The notes beneath the pieces are model-generated. The model saw only the letters and a program-made list of their open reading frames with translations. It was not told where the DNA came from and searched no databases. Positions 36,601 through 47,821 of a DNA stretch of 64,000 nt are shown here, piece after piece (position 1 is the stretch's first letter; each line of letters starts with the position of its first letter). Position numbers and translations under genes: made by a program. Source of the DNA: Acanthaster planci (Eukaryota > Echinodermata > Asteroidea > Valvatida > Acanthasteridae); the NCBI RefSeq assembly GCF_001949145.1, contig NW_019091545.1, positions 81,788 to 145,787 on the forward strand, written 5' to 3'.

Positions 36601-39600
36601 TCCACACGGTCACAATCTGCTGCATCTCGCTGTCCACACGGTCACAATATGCTGTAAAAACTGACATCCTGTTCTTGGAGTCCAACTTTTCACCTACATA
36701 TTGCCCTTACCTTCTCCACCTTGGCATATCGTTTGATGTCAATCTCCTTCCGTCCGTTCTCTTCCAGTGCCACCTTGGTGACGGCATCGTAAGCAATGTC
36801 ACAAGCTAGGGTACCCCTGGGAAAGATGCAACATAGTCTCATTTGAACACAAGAAAGGACACGCCCACCACAAATACACTGTATGTACTAATAAGGCCAC
36901 GCCCATTTAGAAAAAGGCCACGCCCATTACAAACTGTACAAAGGCACCATTTAAATAAATACTAATATGGTCACACTGATTGCCAATCTGTGCTAGTGAA
37001 GCCACGCCAATCAAAAATCTATACAATGAAACCACACCCACACTTTTAACTTAGGGTCCCAGTTATGTAAGAAAAATGCAATGATAATGACGCAGGGTTA
37101 TGTTGCTTGAATTCGTACACACAAATGGTCAAACAATTAAGTAGTACTAATAGGTACACTTAAACAAAATCTCATGCTTACCACTTGCTGATGAACTTTG
37201 TTCCAACGCAGCTTTGAATGATCTTAATCATTTCATCTTGGTTGTTAACATCGACTTTTTTGCTGCATAAGAGATCAAAAGAACCTAAAATCTGAATTTT
37301 CTTCAAGGCTTTTTTCCAAATGACTGTTACAAAGGACTCCTACAAAAGCCAGACCTGAATGTGAACCCTGAACTCTCTAATCTCACCAAGTCCAATGCCG
37401 TTTCCAGCATGTCGTGCATGGCTTGCCATGCACCTTAGGGTCATACGTTGGGTGTGAACCCCGGACCATCTTACCTAAATGAGTCTTTCATGATCTCTAG
37501 CATGTCATCCATGGCTTGCCATGCACCTTAGGGTCAAGCGTTGGATGTGAACCCCGGACCATCTTACCTAAATGAGTCTTTCATGATCTCTAGCATGTCA
37601 TCCATTGCTTGCCTGTAGGCTCCAATGATGACTGTGGGGTGCATTTCTTGCTCCAGGAACGTCTCAGACACTGCCATCATTTCCCCAGCTACAAGACAAC
37701 AATAGTTGCACCACACAAAGGGATGACTGACGGTCTTCATTCAAAGGGGTGTACTCAAGATTTTGTTCACTGACGTCACATAACTCACACAATCTACACC
37801 TTTCTCGTTACCACAACATACTTTTCAAATGACTAAAAACGTCTCCTATCAAACTCTTCCCAAGTAACTAACTAGACACAATATCCAAATGTTTACAACT
37901 GTACCAAACTGTTTCATTCAACAAATGCACAAATACTTTAACAACTGTACAAAAATGTTTTCACTGATCTTAAACACTCAGAAAAGAACTGCAGTTAAAG
38001 CCAAAAAGTGACAGAGTTTTCATTAAATACAGGCAGATCCTGCATGGCACTTGCCAATATCCTCAGTTCATCAGTTTGAATGCTATGCTCCTGTGTATCA
38101 CTACATATAACTGTAAAAATCACCAACCCTAACCATCCTCAATCCTTCCAAATCCTGCGGGCGGTTTTGGAGAATTGAGGCTACATGGCAAAATTGCATT
38201 GCTGATTGCGATGGGCACACTGTCTCAAGGTTCTGGGTTAGACCTTGTGTTGTTTATATTCAGCCATGCAGAAATTCATGCCCACATCATATGTGAAATA
38301 GTCCATACTGCTCCAGGATACCATTCACACTGCCTCAACTTAATGAGAGGATTTGCCAAAGGATTTTGAAGGATTGAGTTAGTGGGCACCCCTTCAAAGA
38401 ACATATTCAAGAAATATTGTGGGATTTTGGAGGACTGAGGCTGTATCCAATCTTTTCATGGGGGCAGTTGGAGGATTTTGAAGGATTGAGGGTGTATCTT
38501 AGTCAAAAGGACCTAGGCGGTTTGGGTTAATATTGTGATTTTCCACAAATACCTGAATATTCACTCCAACGGACATCTAAATAGTTGAAGCATTCGAACT
38601 GACACAGCCCTGCTAACAACCTTTAACAATCCCAAGAACATGTCCAGTTCAATGACCCCTCCACCTTTCACAATAAGCTCTCTTTGAGTTAACTTTTAGT
38701 CAAGACGGCATCCCTGAGTCTTACCCAAGATAATAACTGATGTGGTCCCGTCTCCAACCTCTTCATCCTGAGTGCGGCTGATCTCAATCATTGACTTGGC
38801 AGCTGGGTGCTGGACAGTGATCTATTTCAAAGACAAAAAAGTGATGCTAAATACAACATTCCTCATCTTGAACAAAGGTTTGGATATAGCTTTGGAAAGA
38901 GACAGCGTTTTGAGTTTGGCTGATTGTGAAACAGCAAAAGTAAAGGTTGACGTATTTCTTTCTGTCTGCTGATTCAAATGATTTTTTTCAAAGTAAAGAA
39001 GGAAGAGAAAAATCCATAAGCAACTGAAAAAAAAAAGATGTAAAAAATTTGGGGACAAAAATCCTGAAATCTGGAAAAATCGGGGGGAAATCCCAGCCCA
39101 GCCTAAGAGAATGCATGTAATAAACACTCTTTTAAAGAGAAAAAACTCACCAAAGTTAAGCATTTTGACTACACTAGCACTATTTCTATGAATTCTCTTA
39201 CCTCTCTGAGTATAGCGTTACCATCATTAGTCATTACAATACCACCCATGGGATCCATTAACATCTGAAAAAAAAAAAGAAACATGCAGAACACTGATCA
39301 AGTCTCATTATCAATTCCAGTTTTCCTTGGAGAGGCAATCATTTGTCAGCCTTGCATATTTCATGGACTCAGTCAAGTGTAGGACCAGTGGGTAGCATCG
39401 AGTGACCTGGTCAACTATGTACATATGCATTTAAACACAGTAAAAAGATCAAGCCTGTTGGTTTGACAGTAAACCATCCATGTTGCTACATCCAACAAAA
39501 TCCTACAAATGCCAGGCAACAAGCTCCCTGAATCTGACACACTCCAACAACTACCCAGAAACCCTGCTAAATCCAACAAAATCCTCATACAAAAAACAAC

Positions 39601-42600
39601 ACAAAGCCTGCTGAATCCAACAAAACCGTCCAAAAGTAAAGAACCATAAAAGTCCTAAATGCAACAAATCCCAATGACAGGACACCATCAATTGGGCCCG
39701 AGCTACATGTTCATGTAGTTTAGTCAAACCCATTCAAAATTGACATATGGACATTAATGACTTTTATGGGTATTAAACAGTGCAAACTTCATTTTTCAAG
39801 CTTATAAATGCATCTCCAGTGTCAAGGCAGGTGCTTTAACTATATTAGAACTGTGAAATTTATTGTGACCAAGAATAGAAAGGGGCCTGTGGAAAAACAA
39901 AGTAAAATAACTCATCATCTTCTGCCTTGGTTAAAGTGTCACGGTACACTATTTGGCATACAGAGGGAAACGGCATTGCGCCATTGATTTAGAAGGGTTT
40001 CACCTCTTGGCAAAGGACTGTGAAAAAATTACAGAAAATTAAGAAACACTGCTATCTTGTGACATGAATATGCCATGTTTTTCCGCGTTAATCAATTATT
40101 TACAGAAAAACAACATAACTGGCATTGCTGACAAAATTACATGTCATTCAAAAATGGCCTAACTGGCACTACTGTGATGTTGTGTCACTTTCTTTCGTAT
40201 GACATCAGATTCAAGAACCTTGCACAATGATTTTTCTGTGTGGCAGGCAGCTGTGTACACAGACACTTTGAATTTCTTCCAGTGTCCAGTACGCATATTC
40301 ATCTCCACCCAAGAGCCTAGGGCAAGATCTTGTGCGTTTAACATAATTTGAATTTAATTTGCACTTTGCCCGAGGGAATAATGTTCCCCCTGCCCAGGAC
40401 ATTATGTTAAGCAATTGATGGTGTGGTGATACACTGTAGTCGCACAGTTGAAATGGTACATTGGTTTAATGTTGTATCCAGACATACATGTACCAGTAAA
40501 TGTAAATCACTTAGGATTGAGCTCTTTGCTGACAAGAAAAAAAAAGTGGTCTATTTGAATAATCAGGAAGGCTTGTCTGACCTTTAACCTTTTGATTTAA
40601 GCAGTCGATCAACACCTCATTATACCTTGCCACCTGCACGTCCCTTTGATCAATAAATACTCCATCCAGAGTCTGCCGCAGAATTTAAAATTCGGAATGT
40701 CTATGTTGTCAGGTGAGGTGACACTATCAAAAGACTCCAGTGTGAAAAGGCACTGAATTAATAACAGTGTGTAGGTATGTCGGCTCGCTCAAGACCTGCG
40801 CTCTACTGACTGGCTCATGAAACCTGATCTTGAGACGCAGTGTTGCTAAATAATAACCAACGTCGGTGTTACATTAACGGTTTCGGCGAGGCGAGGGAAG
40901 ATGTCAACATGGCGTTGAGCCGCTCGGCAAAAATATGCTGTCTTGGCCCCCAAGGGTACTCAAGCAACGGTGAGTGCCAAAACTTCAATTGTAGTTACGG
41001 TGAAGTGAACCGTTATAGAAAAAATCATAGCAGTGATACTGTACAATGTGCCATGTGAAAAACACGCAGACAGATGTAAATGCAAGTGGTTTTGCACAGC
41101 AATAAGTTCTATGCGTACCCTGGGTTTTCAATGTCAATCTAATATACATCATGTCAAAATTTTGTACTCTAAATTGACTTTAGTGAAGTCAATTTTATGA
41201 TGCCTTTGTCTATTCCTGTCGCTAATATGCATAGCTTTATCTGATATTGTACATGTACATGTAGGTATCATACTAGTTCAATAGAGCACCAGGCTATAGC
41301 AAGAGGTCCTACAGTTCATGTACATGCATGTGTACATAAGGTGAAGTACACTACGGTATTTACAAATACTTGAATAATGTGTTTTAAAGGGCCCAGACAA
41401 TGTCGCTTTTAGACTCAGCTCGTCTACATGTACATACATGTGCATATGTGTACTTTGTGTTTCAATTTTTGGGGGCCACTTTAAGGACATCTTTGATACT
41501 TTTCAAGCTAAAACAAATTTGCATAGAAGCAATAGTGAATAGTGTGATGTCACTAAAAATTTATTCTGATTGTTTCTGCACAAAAACTGGCTCAAATTTT
41601 GGATCTGTTGCTATTATATCACAACATGTATACCTACCGGTGTATTTTGATGATTGTTTCAGTTCACGACATGTGAGGCCAATGAATGAAAGTTTCTCAC
41701 CGATATTTTCAGTGCACAGAAACCACCCTCCCATGAACAGTGTCTTCTTGTTACTTTTGTTCCACAAATGTACACATGTACAATCGACCACACATGTGCA
41801 CGTGTATCATACATACAAACATCGTCAGTGCACATCAAAACACATTTTAAAACTCAACAAACATGAGAACTACCCTTGTATTTTGGGCACGAAAGTTACT
41901 GTGATCGGAAAAGTGAAGAGGTTAAATGTCTCCTAATAAGCCTTTTGCGAGTTAACTTTGACCCAAATCTGGTACACCGAGTTCTTTAAATTCATGTGAA
42001 TGTAACAACTTGAATTCTCCATACTAAAACCACTGTTGCTATACCTCGTGATTCGGGGCAAGCTTTTGCTTAGATACAAAAGAGACGCCTTGCAACAATA
42101 CACTGTTTTACATGGATAAGAAGGGCACAAAGGAACCAGTCCATTCCAGAGATGGTGGTTGCTATGCAAACGCTTGCCCCGAATCACGAGGTATAGCAAC
42201 AGTGTCGTTAGTCTGGGGAATTCAAATCGTTATGTTTATGTGCAATGAGATAACTCAGTGTACCAGATTTTATTCAAATTTAATTCGCAAATGGCTTATT
42301 GCAGACTTTGCAGTGTAGTAGTTAAGACCAGTCACAAGTAACAGAGTGAACAATGACAAAGGAGTGCTTTTGTTGCAGTTCATTTGAATAGCATGTGACT
42401 TGAATTCAGACTGGAGGTCTTGTGTTGGTCTTGTGCTGGTCTTGTGAAGGTCTTAAATGGTCTTGACTACAACACTCAGACTGTGTTTGAGAAAACAGGC
42501 TTCGCCAAGCTGTGTTGATCAGTGCTACTTGATTAGACCAGACCATTGTTTTAAGAGTGACAGTGACATGGTGATAACTGATGTGGTAAACTCCTTGTTC

Positions 42601-45600
42601 ATAAATAAAATTTTCATTTCAAACCAAACCAAATTCTCTTTCGGCCTATCAATTACAGTTGCACACTACCGGTGTGCATGTTTTTCATTGGTCATTTATA
42701 AATACATGTACATGTACCTCAGACAGTCTCCCTATTCAACAACGAGCAACTTGACTGTGTATTAGGCCAAACAAAGTAATAGGTGTGCTTCAAGTTACCT
42801 GCCCCAACCTAGTAAACCACGCCGACCCTAAATCTGTTTATTGAAAAAGAAGGAAAAATAAAAAAAATGTTGCCAACCCTTGTGCTTATTTCAGGGATGT
42901 GAAACCTCAGCCTTTTTTTTTGAGTGTACTGAATTTTATTGTCCACTTTTTCTTCCTTGCGTAAATGCCAATTTTTCCATGTTTTCTTTTTCTACCGACG
43001 CAATGCGACAGCAAGGCCAACCTTTGCACTGGAGCTCCGTGTATGCGACTGATATCTTCTGTACATATACCTGTACGGTACATGTGTAGAGTGATACGTC
43101 TGTGTGGCTCGAAGCGCAAGCCTTGTGTAGAAATAGCATCCTGAAACTATGCGGTCATTGTCTTGTGATTGGCTGCCAATGAAACATCAATATTCATACA
43201 TATGTCGGTGGGACCCATTACAGCCGTGGCTCCATGAGTGAAAGCAGTGACTAACAATTTCCATTATAACAGGTTCACACACCACCTCCTTGTCAGGGTT
43301 TTACATGAACACACAGAAAAGTCATGAGATTTGATTTTTGAAAAGCTGCAAAAACTATCGAGATGGCTTACACAGCTGGAAACAATGGAAAATTTTCCAA
43401 AATAAACAATAATTTTCCATGACAGAAATGGTTTTTAATGGAAAAGAAGTTAGCCCAATTATCCAAACATTAACTCTCGAAGAATGCTCAAGGACGCCGC
43501 CATGTTGCTTGCATACTACAAATAACTAGTACCGATAACCAGTTGTAAGTTCCCGGCGTTCGAGCGGCCAACCAAGAACAACAAATCGAGCTTTCTGTGA
43601 ACATACGAGAACAAGCCACCCGAACTCGGCCCTGGTGTCATTTACACTACTCCCACCGTACGTGCACAAACTACAGCAATAAATGGAAAAAAAAATCTTT
43701 GTTGCACAAAGATTTCTGCAACTTAATTAACACAACTTAGTCCGTTGTCTGTGTAAGTATTTTATATGTTTACGAGTTAAATTGAGCTCGTTTTGCTCAT
43801 GCTTGAAGTGAACGGGCTTCCGCAAAATTTCCTACCGCAGCATGAGGTTTATTGCCCACCTGTCTGGATGCATCATAGATGCTTACCACGCGATACACGG
43901 ACACTGTTGGCCAGTTTGCCATGATGATTACCTGACTAGCATTGTGCATAGTGGTGTAAATTGTCCATAATTCTTAAATTTTGACAAACATGTGGATTAA
44001 GGCTGTTTTTATTCCCTTTTTGAGGCGATGTTTGATAGCTTTCCTAACCATTCATGCCATTCAATCAGCACCAAAAAATTGAACCCCCCCAAAAATCCAA
44101 CCTTGCGACCCTATTTATCGGAAGCAGAACCGTTTTCTTGAGAGGGCCTTATCAATCCCTTAAGAAATAGAGGAAATACAGTCATCTTTATAAGATTTTG
44201 AGCGTTTCATCATCAAGACCAACTTGTACATGAAACCCATAGAGTTTATTACTGAATGCAGGAATGATGACTTGAGTGATGACCAAAGTTCTCATTTTCT
44301 CCAACTGCTCTATCATTGAATGTGAGTGAAACAATTCTGGGAATACTTACCTTCATCATTGCCCTTGGTCCCAGACATGTTCGTATAACATCCGCAATTG
44401 TCTGGAGATTAAAAAAAAACACTTTATTAAATACGTACATGTTAAAACCATTTGAAAAGCATTTATTTGCAAGAAAATAATCACTACACAACTCAAATGG
44501 TGTAACTCAGAGCAATAACAATTTATGAGGAAATTTTGAACAGTAAAATCCAATACAATGACTGGACTGAAGAGTTGAGAGACTTATGAATGCATTTAAC
44601 ATAACAATAGATTGTCGGATGACCACTGAACATGCGTGGTGACTGTTTTTAAGGGAACTCTTAAGTTTTTACCGTGACGACTGGCTCTGTGCCATGTTGT
44701 TGTGACCTTGGTATTTACAAGACAAGAAACTGATCATGCAACAATTTCAGAGACATTTTCCTCAATAAAAAATACTCCTGGGCCAAAATCAGTAAACCAC
44801 ATTAAATACCCTTTAATCACGTGTTGGAATCAATATAAAATAGCAAGAGAACTTAGAATATCCTTCATTTGTAGGGGGATAAAAAAAAGGTCCCTACTGT
44901 AACTGGGATAAGAACGCTGATGGGAAACTTTCACATTTGCTCAAGAAACGCATGTTATCCACAAGGCCACAGGCCTCATGCTTGAATGATCATTAACGGT
45001 AATGGTAACTTTTTCAATTGCCTTCTCCAGATATATAAGCATCAAATCAAGTGCTGTCTACATACATGTACAACTAGCTAAATATTGTGTACTGCAAGTT
45101 AGCCTGTGCTGGCTAAATATACACTTCCTAAACACCAAACAAGGGAAAGGATGGAAGTGTGTGATGCGTCATGACTGTACACAGTCATTCATGTACATGT
45201 TTCTTTTATTCCATATCAAGAACCTCCAATGTTAATTTATAGACTCAAACTAGATCAAATTAGAAAAAAAAGACAATAAAAAGCCATGATAAAAAAGGTA
45301 CTTTCCAAAGCCGTTACAGTAAACCTTAATGAACACATGTAGGCCCAACAGTAACACTACCTAGGCCTAGTACTGGTACTGGACATGACTGAATAAACCA
45401 AAGCATGAAAAAAGTGTGAAATTCTCTATTGCATCTTTCATTTTTGTCACTTTCACACTCCATCACCCATGGAATTACTTGATTCCAGCTACATGGGGGG
45501 CATAATATTATAACTTAGCCTATGACTTGTGTACAAAGTGCCCAATTTTCCAGAATGTTCTACAGCTTCAACTCACGCACAACATGGCATGACACAGGGA

Positions 45601-45978
45601 GAACTGATCTTAGTTTTAACATGTCAAAGGGGCATTCAAATATTGTATAGGGTGGTACAACTGCAACATTAAAAGACTTAAGAGCTACTAAAATTCATTA
45701 TGCAAAATTATATACGCATAAGCCACACAAAGGTGTGCCCTACTAACGGTGTGCCATGTGCTGCTCGCAAAATGGCGTCGTCCATGCCGCTTACCTTGGC
45801 TGCCGTTACGTTGCCAAGCTGAACTTTTCGTCCGCTTTCTCGCTTCGTATTTTGATCTGAAATACACATGAAATTCCATTGTTAGTTCATTAATGATTCC
45901 TCCATCTATCCTTGCTCTGAGATTAGAGGAAATGTACTTACTGAGAACTAAAATCGGTTGTCCGCCGCCGGGATACAT
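27551..45978 (-). CDS. T-complex protein 1 subunit gamma (CCT3), complete gene
   Basis: CCT3 is one of eight subunits of the cytosolic TRiC/CCT ring, which folds actin, tubulin and many other proteins using ATP. Sixteen coding exons join with matching phases into 554 codons plus stop; human CCT3 has 545. The start ATG (45978) gives [20 protein letters not shown]. Group II chaperonin motifs are in place: [10 protein letters not shown] near 62-71, the ATP-site GDGTT at 94-98, the catalytic-type Asp in ERNLQDA (Asp396), and VPGGGA at 411-416. The C-terminus ends in a Gly/Ala-rich tail and TAA at 27551. All introns are GT-AG. Intron 6 carries duplicated exon ends, and the last intron is 5.4 kb. 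No poly(A) signal was confirmed. No residue expected for ATP hydrolysis is missing, so the gene looks functional. Confidence 0.97.
27674..33034. other. Long last intron of CCT3
   Basis: 5.36 kb against a few hundred bases for most other CCT3 introns. It holds two overlapping opposite frames (27908-28429 minus, 173 codons; 28295-28756 plus, 153 codons) with no recognised family. A short repeat starting TTGGCCACGAGCCAA occurs near 29806 and 29957, and C-runs lie near 30329 and 30472. No exon is supported. Confidence 0.55.
33035..33166 (-). CDS. CCT3 exon 15
   Basis: Residues 471-514: [44 protein letters not shown]. It contains the conserved W-x-P-x-x-VK-x-Q-x-YK segment near the nucleotide pocket. 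Confidence 0.96.
33852..33992 (-). CDS. CCT3 exon 14
   Basis: Residues 424-470: [40 protein letters not shown], then RTLTALR. Equatorial domain; very close to human ([20 protein letters not shown]). Confidence 0.97.
34320..34506 (-). CDS. CCT3 exon 13
   Basis: Residues 362-423, with [40 protein letters not shown] and [17 protein letters not shown]. It includes the ATP-hydrolysis Asp in NLQDA and the GGG loop. Confidence 0.97.
34912..35010 (-). CDS. CCT3 exon 12
   Basis: Residues 329-360: [20 protein letters not shown] then [12 protein letters not shown]. It ends GA before GTATGT; the open frame runs past the donor, but only this site restores DEYFTF. Confidence 0.95.
35719..35800 (-). CDS. 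CCT3 exon 11
   Basis: Residues 301-327: [20 protein letters not shown] then SDNNRVA. Donor GTTGGT, the weakest consensus in the gene but required by the phases. Confidence 0.95.
36133..36265 (-). CDS. CCT3 exon 10
   Basis: Residues 257-300: [40 protein letters not shown], then KGIS. Apical domain. GC-rich compared with the flanking introns. Confidence 0.97.
36392..36541 (-). CDS. CCT3 exon 9
   Basis: Residues 207-256: [40 protein letters not shown], then [10 protein letters not shown]. This is the start of the apical, substrate-binding domain and nearly matches the human order. Confidence 0.97.
36590..36653. repeat. Two-copy 32-base tandem repeat
   Basis: GCATCTCGCTGTCCACACGG followed by TCACAATCTGCT is repeated once with one change, inside CCT3 intron 8. 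Confidence 0.9.
36711..36816 (-). CDS. CCT3 exon 8
   Basis: Residues 172-206 after a shared Trp: [20 protein letters not shown] then [15 protein letters not shown], entering the intermediate domain. Donor GTAAGG. Confidence 0.96.
36855..37050. repeat. Degenerate GGCCACGCCCATTA repeat
   Basis: At least five diverged units (GGACACGCCCACC, GGCCACGCCCATTT, GGCCACGCCCATTA, GAAGCCACGCCAATC, AAACCACACCCACAC) lie in CCT3 intron 7 at irregular spacing of about 25-100 bases. Confidence 0.6.
37182..37262 (-). CDS. CCT3 exon 7
   Basis: Residues 144-170 and two bases: [20 protein letters not shown], then GTKFISKW with the next exon. It corresponds to the human segment ending TTKAISRW. Confidence 0.95.
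37406..37613. repeat. 93-base tandem duplication spanning the end of CCT3 exon 6 and its donor
   Basis: Unit A 37406-37498, unit B 37499-37591 and a partial unit C 37592-37613 are nearly identical, period 93. Each full unit contains the exon-end codons LEIMKDSF, the donor AG|GTAAGATGG and about 45 bases of intron. The functional exon uses unit C plus the end of unit B. Unit A keeps an intact second donor at 37474, and the in-frame TAA after the first donor would truncate any product using it. Confidence 0.93.
37568..37688 (-). CDS. CCT3 exon 6
   Basis: Residues 104-143: [20 protein letters not shown] then [20 protein letters not shown]. Its last 45 bases or so, with the donor, are part of the 93-base tandem duplication at 37406-37613. 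The TAA directly after the donor in frame keeps the intron non-coding. Confidence 0.96.
38125..38500. repeat. Repeat with CCTCAATCCTT / GGATTGAGG arms and TTAGGG-like ends
   Basis: It begins AACCCTAACCATCCTCAATC and contains three inverse copies of GGATTTTGAAGGATTGAG (near 38360, 38421 and 38474). The same words form a compact hairpin at 48127-48187. It lies in CCT3 intron 5 and is of unknown family. Confidence 0.55.
38725..38821 (-). CDS. CCT3 exon 5
   Basis: Residues 72-103. It holds [12 protein letters not shown], then [15 protein letters not shown], which includes the GDGTT ATP-binding loop with its Mg/ATP-contacting Asp. Confidence 0.97.
39202..39264 (-). CDS. CCT3 exon 4
   Basis: Residues 51-71, [19 protein letters not shown] then RE; carries the TCP-1 family TNDG signature. 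The preceding intron is 5.1 kb. Confidence 0.96.
39487..39675. repeat. Degenerate ATCCAACAAAATCCT array
   Basis: About five diverged units occur in CCT3 intron 3, two of them exact at 39490-39504 and 39571-39585. Unit spacing is irregular (about 30-80 bases). It looks like an old minisatellite. Confidence 0.55.
40909..40969 (+). CDS. Possible first coding exon of an unknown plus-strand transcript
   Basis: A CpG-rich patch inside CCT3 intron 3 carries ATG in a good context (CAACATGG) and 20 codons, [16 protein letters not shown] then YSSN, followed by a strong donor (GTGAGT). An upstream ATG at 40901 opens only a five-codon frame. No downstream exon was found and I recognise no family, so it may be a chance pattern. 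Confidence 0.28.
41934..42306. repeat. Fold-back MITE-like element, copy 2
   Basis: Bounded by TAATAAGCCTTTTGCGAGTT and AATTCGCAAATGGCTTATTG. Its arms contain the pair CTCGTGATTCGGGGCAAGC and GCTTGCCCCGAATCACGAG, a perfect 19-base inversion, plus TGTTGCTATA against TATAGCAACA. It is the best preserved of the three copies. It sits in CCT3 intron 3. Confidence 0.85.
44351..44401 (-). CDS. CCT3 exon 3
   Basis: Residues 34-50, [17 protein letters not shown], the conserved LGP nucleotide-binding loop. Phase 0 at both ends. Confidence 0.96.
45795..45856 (-). CDS. CCT3 exon 2
   Basis: Residues 13-33, [20 protein letters not shown] then K; the N-terminal strand and nucleotide-site start of the equatorial domain. 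Donor GTAAGC. Confidence 0.95.
45942..45978 (-). CDS. CCT3 exon 1
   Basis: Codons 1-12, [12 protein letters not shown], plus one base. The ATG is the only one in frame with the conserved QNTKRES that follows, and related CCT3 proteins start with a similar Gly-rich leader. Donor GTAAGT. Confidence 0.93.
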
Positions 45979-47778
45979 CGTGAATTTTTACCACAAAATA
46001 GTCGGAATGAGCGGAGTGTGAATTATGCACTCGTCGCGACCAAGAGAGGGCGGCCTATCGAAATTACGGTGATTTTTTTTTTCCTGCTCTCATTCACGAG
46101 AGGGAGACCATTCACAATCGAATCAATGCATTTCCAGAAAATGAAATCAGCTCTGAGCACTGACTCGGAAAAGCAGTTGAGTGGCCGAAGAGTAACAGCT
46201 TCAAGAGAAAACAAGAGCGGTTCCAGAACAATTGGGGGGCAAAAGATTTTTTCAGGAGCCAAAGAAGTTGAAAATATCTTTATGTATCTTTGAGCCTGAC
46301 CAAAAGGTGAGGGGTTGAAAAGTTTGGGGTTTCACGTCGGGAAGGGAGAAACCACCCCCAAAACACTCTCGTCTCAAATGTTTCTTCAAATAACCTTTGT
46401 TGGGGTGAGGGATGGACTTCTTTTCCTCCATTGATCCGCCAGTGCGAGAAAACAAACTGCAACATTCTCCACAATGCAAATCTACAGTGCACCACCCCCC
46501 AGTGGGTTTCCCTGGAATGTTATTCTGAAGTTCACTTCCACTGAAAAAAGGAAACTTGTATCTCTCATCGTCTTGATCCATCTAGGTTTCTTGACGCTTC
46601 CAGACTAACTGGCATTGCATTTTGGGATTGGTTTCATTAACTGGAAAAAACAAACAACAATTTAAAAGTACTTCAGGGGGAGGGATCAGGGCGGGCGGGG
46701 GTTCAGGGCTCAAACAGAGCTTTCATTTAAAGTTTTTAATGACATCAATATTTTTATAAAGAGAATTTGAAATATAAACTTCGAACCTTTAAATATATTT
46801 CACCATTAAAATTATTATTTAAACTTGAACGTTCTCCGACAAAGATAAGAAAGTAGTAAGCTGTATACATGTACATGTACTTCAAACCTCGGGTTCAATG
46901 TACATTCACCTGGCACACGCCAACAGTTATTTGAAAATCGAAAGGGGTGCGTACCTAGTAAAATGAATTTGCAAGTATTTATAGTAAATAAGGAAATCTT
47001 TTTTTCTGTTGACGATTGATAAAATGAATGGTCTTAAAATTTACTTCAAGACTCAATCATGTTCCCCTAATTTTGCTATTTAGTCTTCTTTGAAGTGGAA
47101 CTTCACCCCCCAAATTATGAAATGAACCCTTCCACCAGAAGCAAAACTGTAATTTTTAATTATTGATTCATTTAGGTGTCTGCGACTCTACACATTAATT
47201 AAAAATGCTCATTTTTCAAGGCCTACACATGCTGTAAATCGTTCTGCAGAAAGTGGAATATCCGTCTGTTTGAAGGAATCACTGATGTGATAAAGATTCC
47301 AAGGCCTTCGATGACCGAGGAGTTTGTTTCGTGTAAGTATGGTGTAAGGTGGTTTCGGTCCGTTATGTGCGCATTAAGCGTGTATTGTGCATAGCCTGAA
47401 TGGTTGTTTGGCCAAGTGTGAGCTAACCAGTCAAGCGTGAAGGGTTCAGGATGTGCGTCATGTACATGTACAGTATGTCAGCATGTTGTGGAAAAAATGA
47501 CTCGATTTCTTAACCGACATTAAGCCCTGTACTACTGCTCTAAAAGTTGTAAGAGTGTTTTGGTTCAAATCGTTGACATCAGCCAACATGATTCAGGGCA
47601 GGCGGGGACTTCTACTTCTGGGTATCCGTTTGAGCACTCCATATCCGTTATTGCGGTAATTTGGTTCTTTTCCGGAGTACCGGTCGCCACTCGTGTGGTG
47701 GTGGTGGTAGTGGTATCGTTGTGTAAATTGAAGTTGAATTCCTCCATGCCCGTTTTGAGTTTGTGTGCTTCAAAAACT
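45979..47778. promoter_or_regulatory. Divergent intergenic region between CCT3 and the plus-strand gene
   Basis: This 1.8-kb stretch separates the CCT3 start (minus) from the first coding exon of the right-hand gene (plus), so it must hold both promoters and 5' untranslated regions unless further exons exist. A (GTG)n run at 47695-47714 lies in the likely leader of the plus gene. No TATA or initiator element can be assigned with confidence. The minus frame at 46252-46581 matches nothing known. Confidence 0.5.
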
Positions 47779-47821
47779 ATGGAGTCACCATTACCAGAAA
47801 TTGTGATAACAACAGCGAGAG
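47779..47821 (+). CDS. Unknown plus gene, first coding exon (1a)
   Basis: ATG then ESPLPEIVITTAR and one base before the perfect donor GTAAGT. The frame is open upstream, but the methionine at 47779 is the closest in-frame start. The 8.2-kb intron that follows has many TACATGTA words. Confidence 0.55.

Noticed and set aside
36312-36605. 97-codon minus frame
   Set aside because: It is a frame-shifted shadow of CCT3 exon 9.
37406-37613. CRISPR-like array
   Set aside because: The direct repeats are contiguous with no spacers and contain a known exon end; the genome is eukaryotic.
47695-47714. Poly-Val stretch from the (GTG)n run as part of a protein
   Set aside because: It lies upstream of the likely start ATG at 47779 and is more plausibly 5' untranslated.
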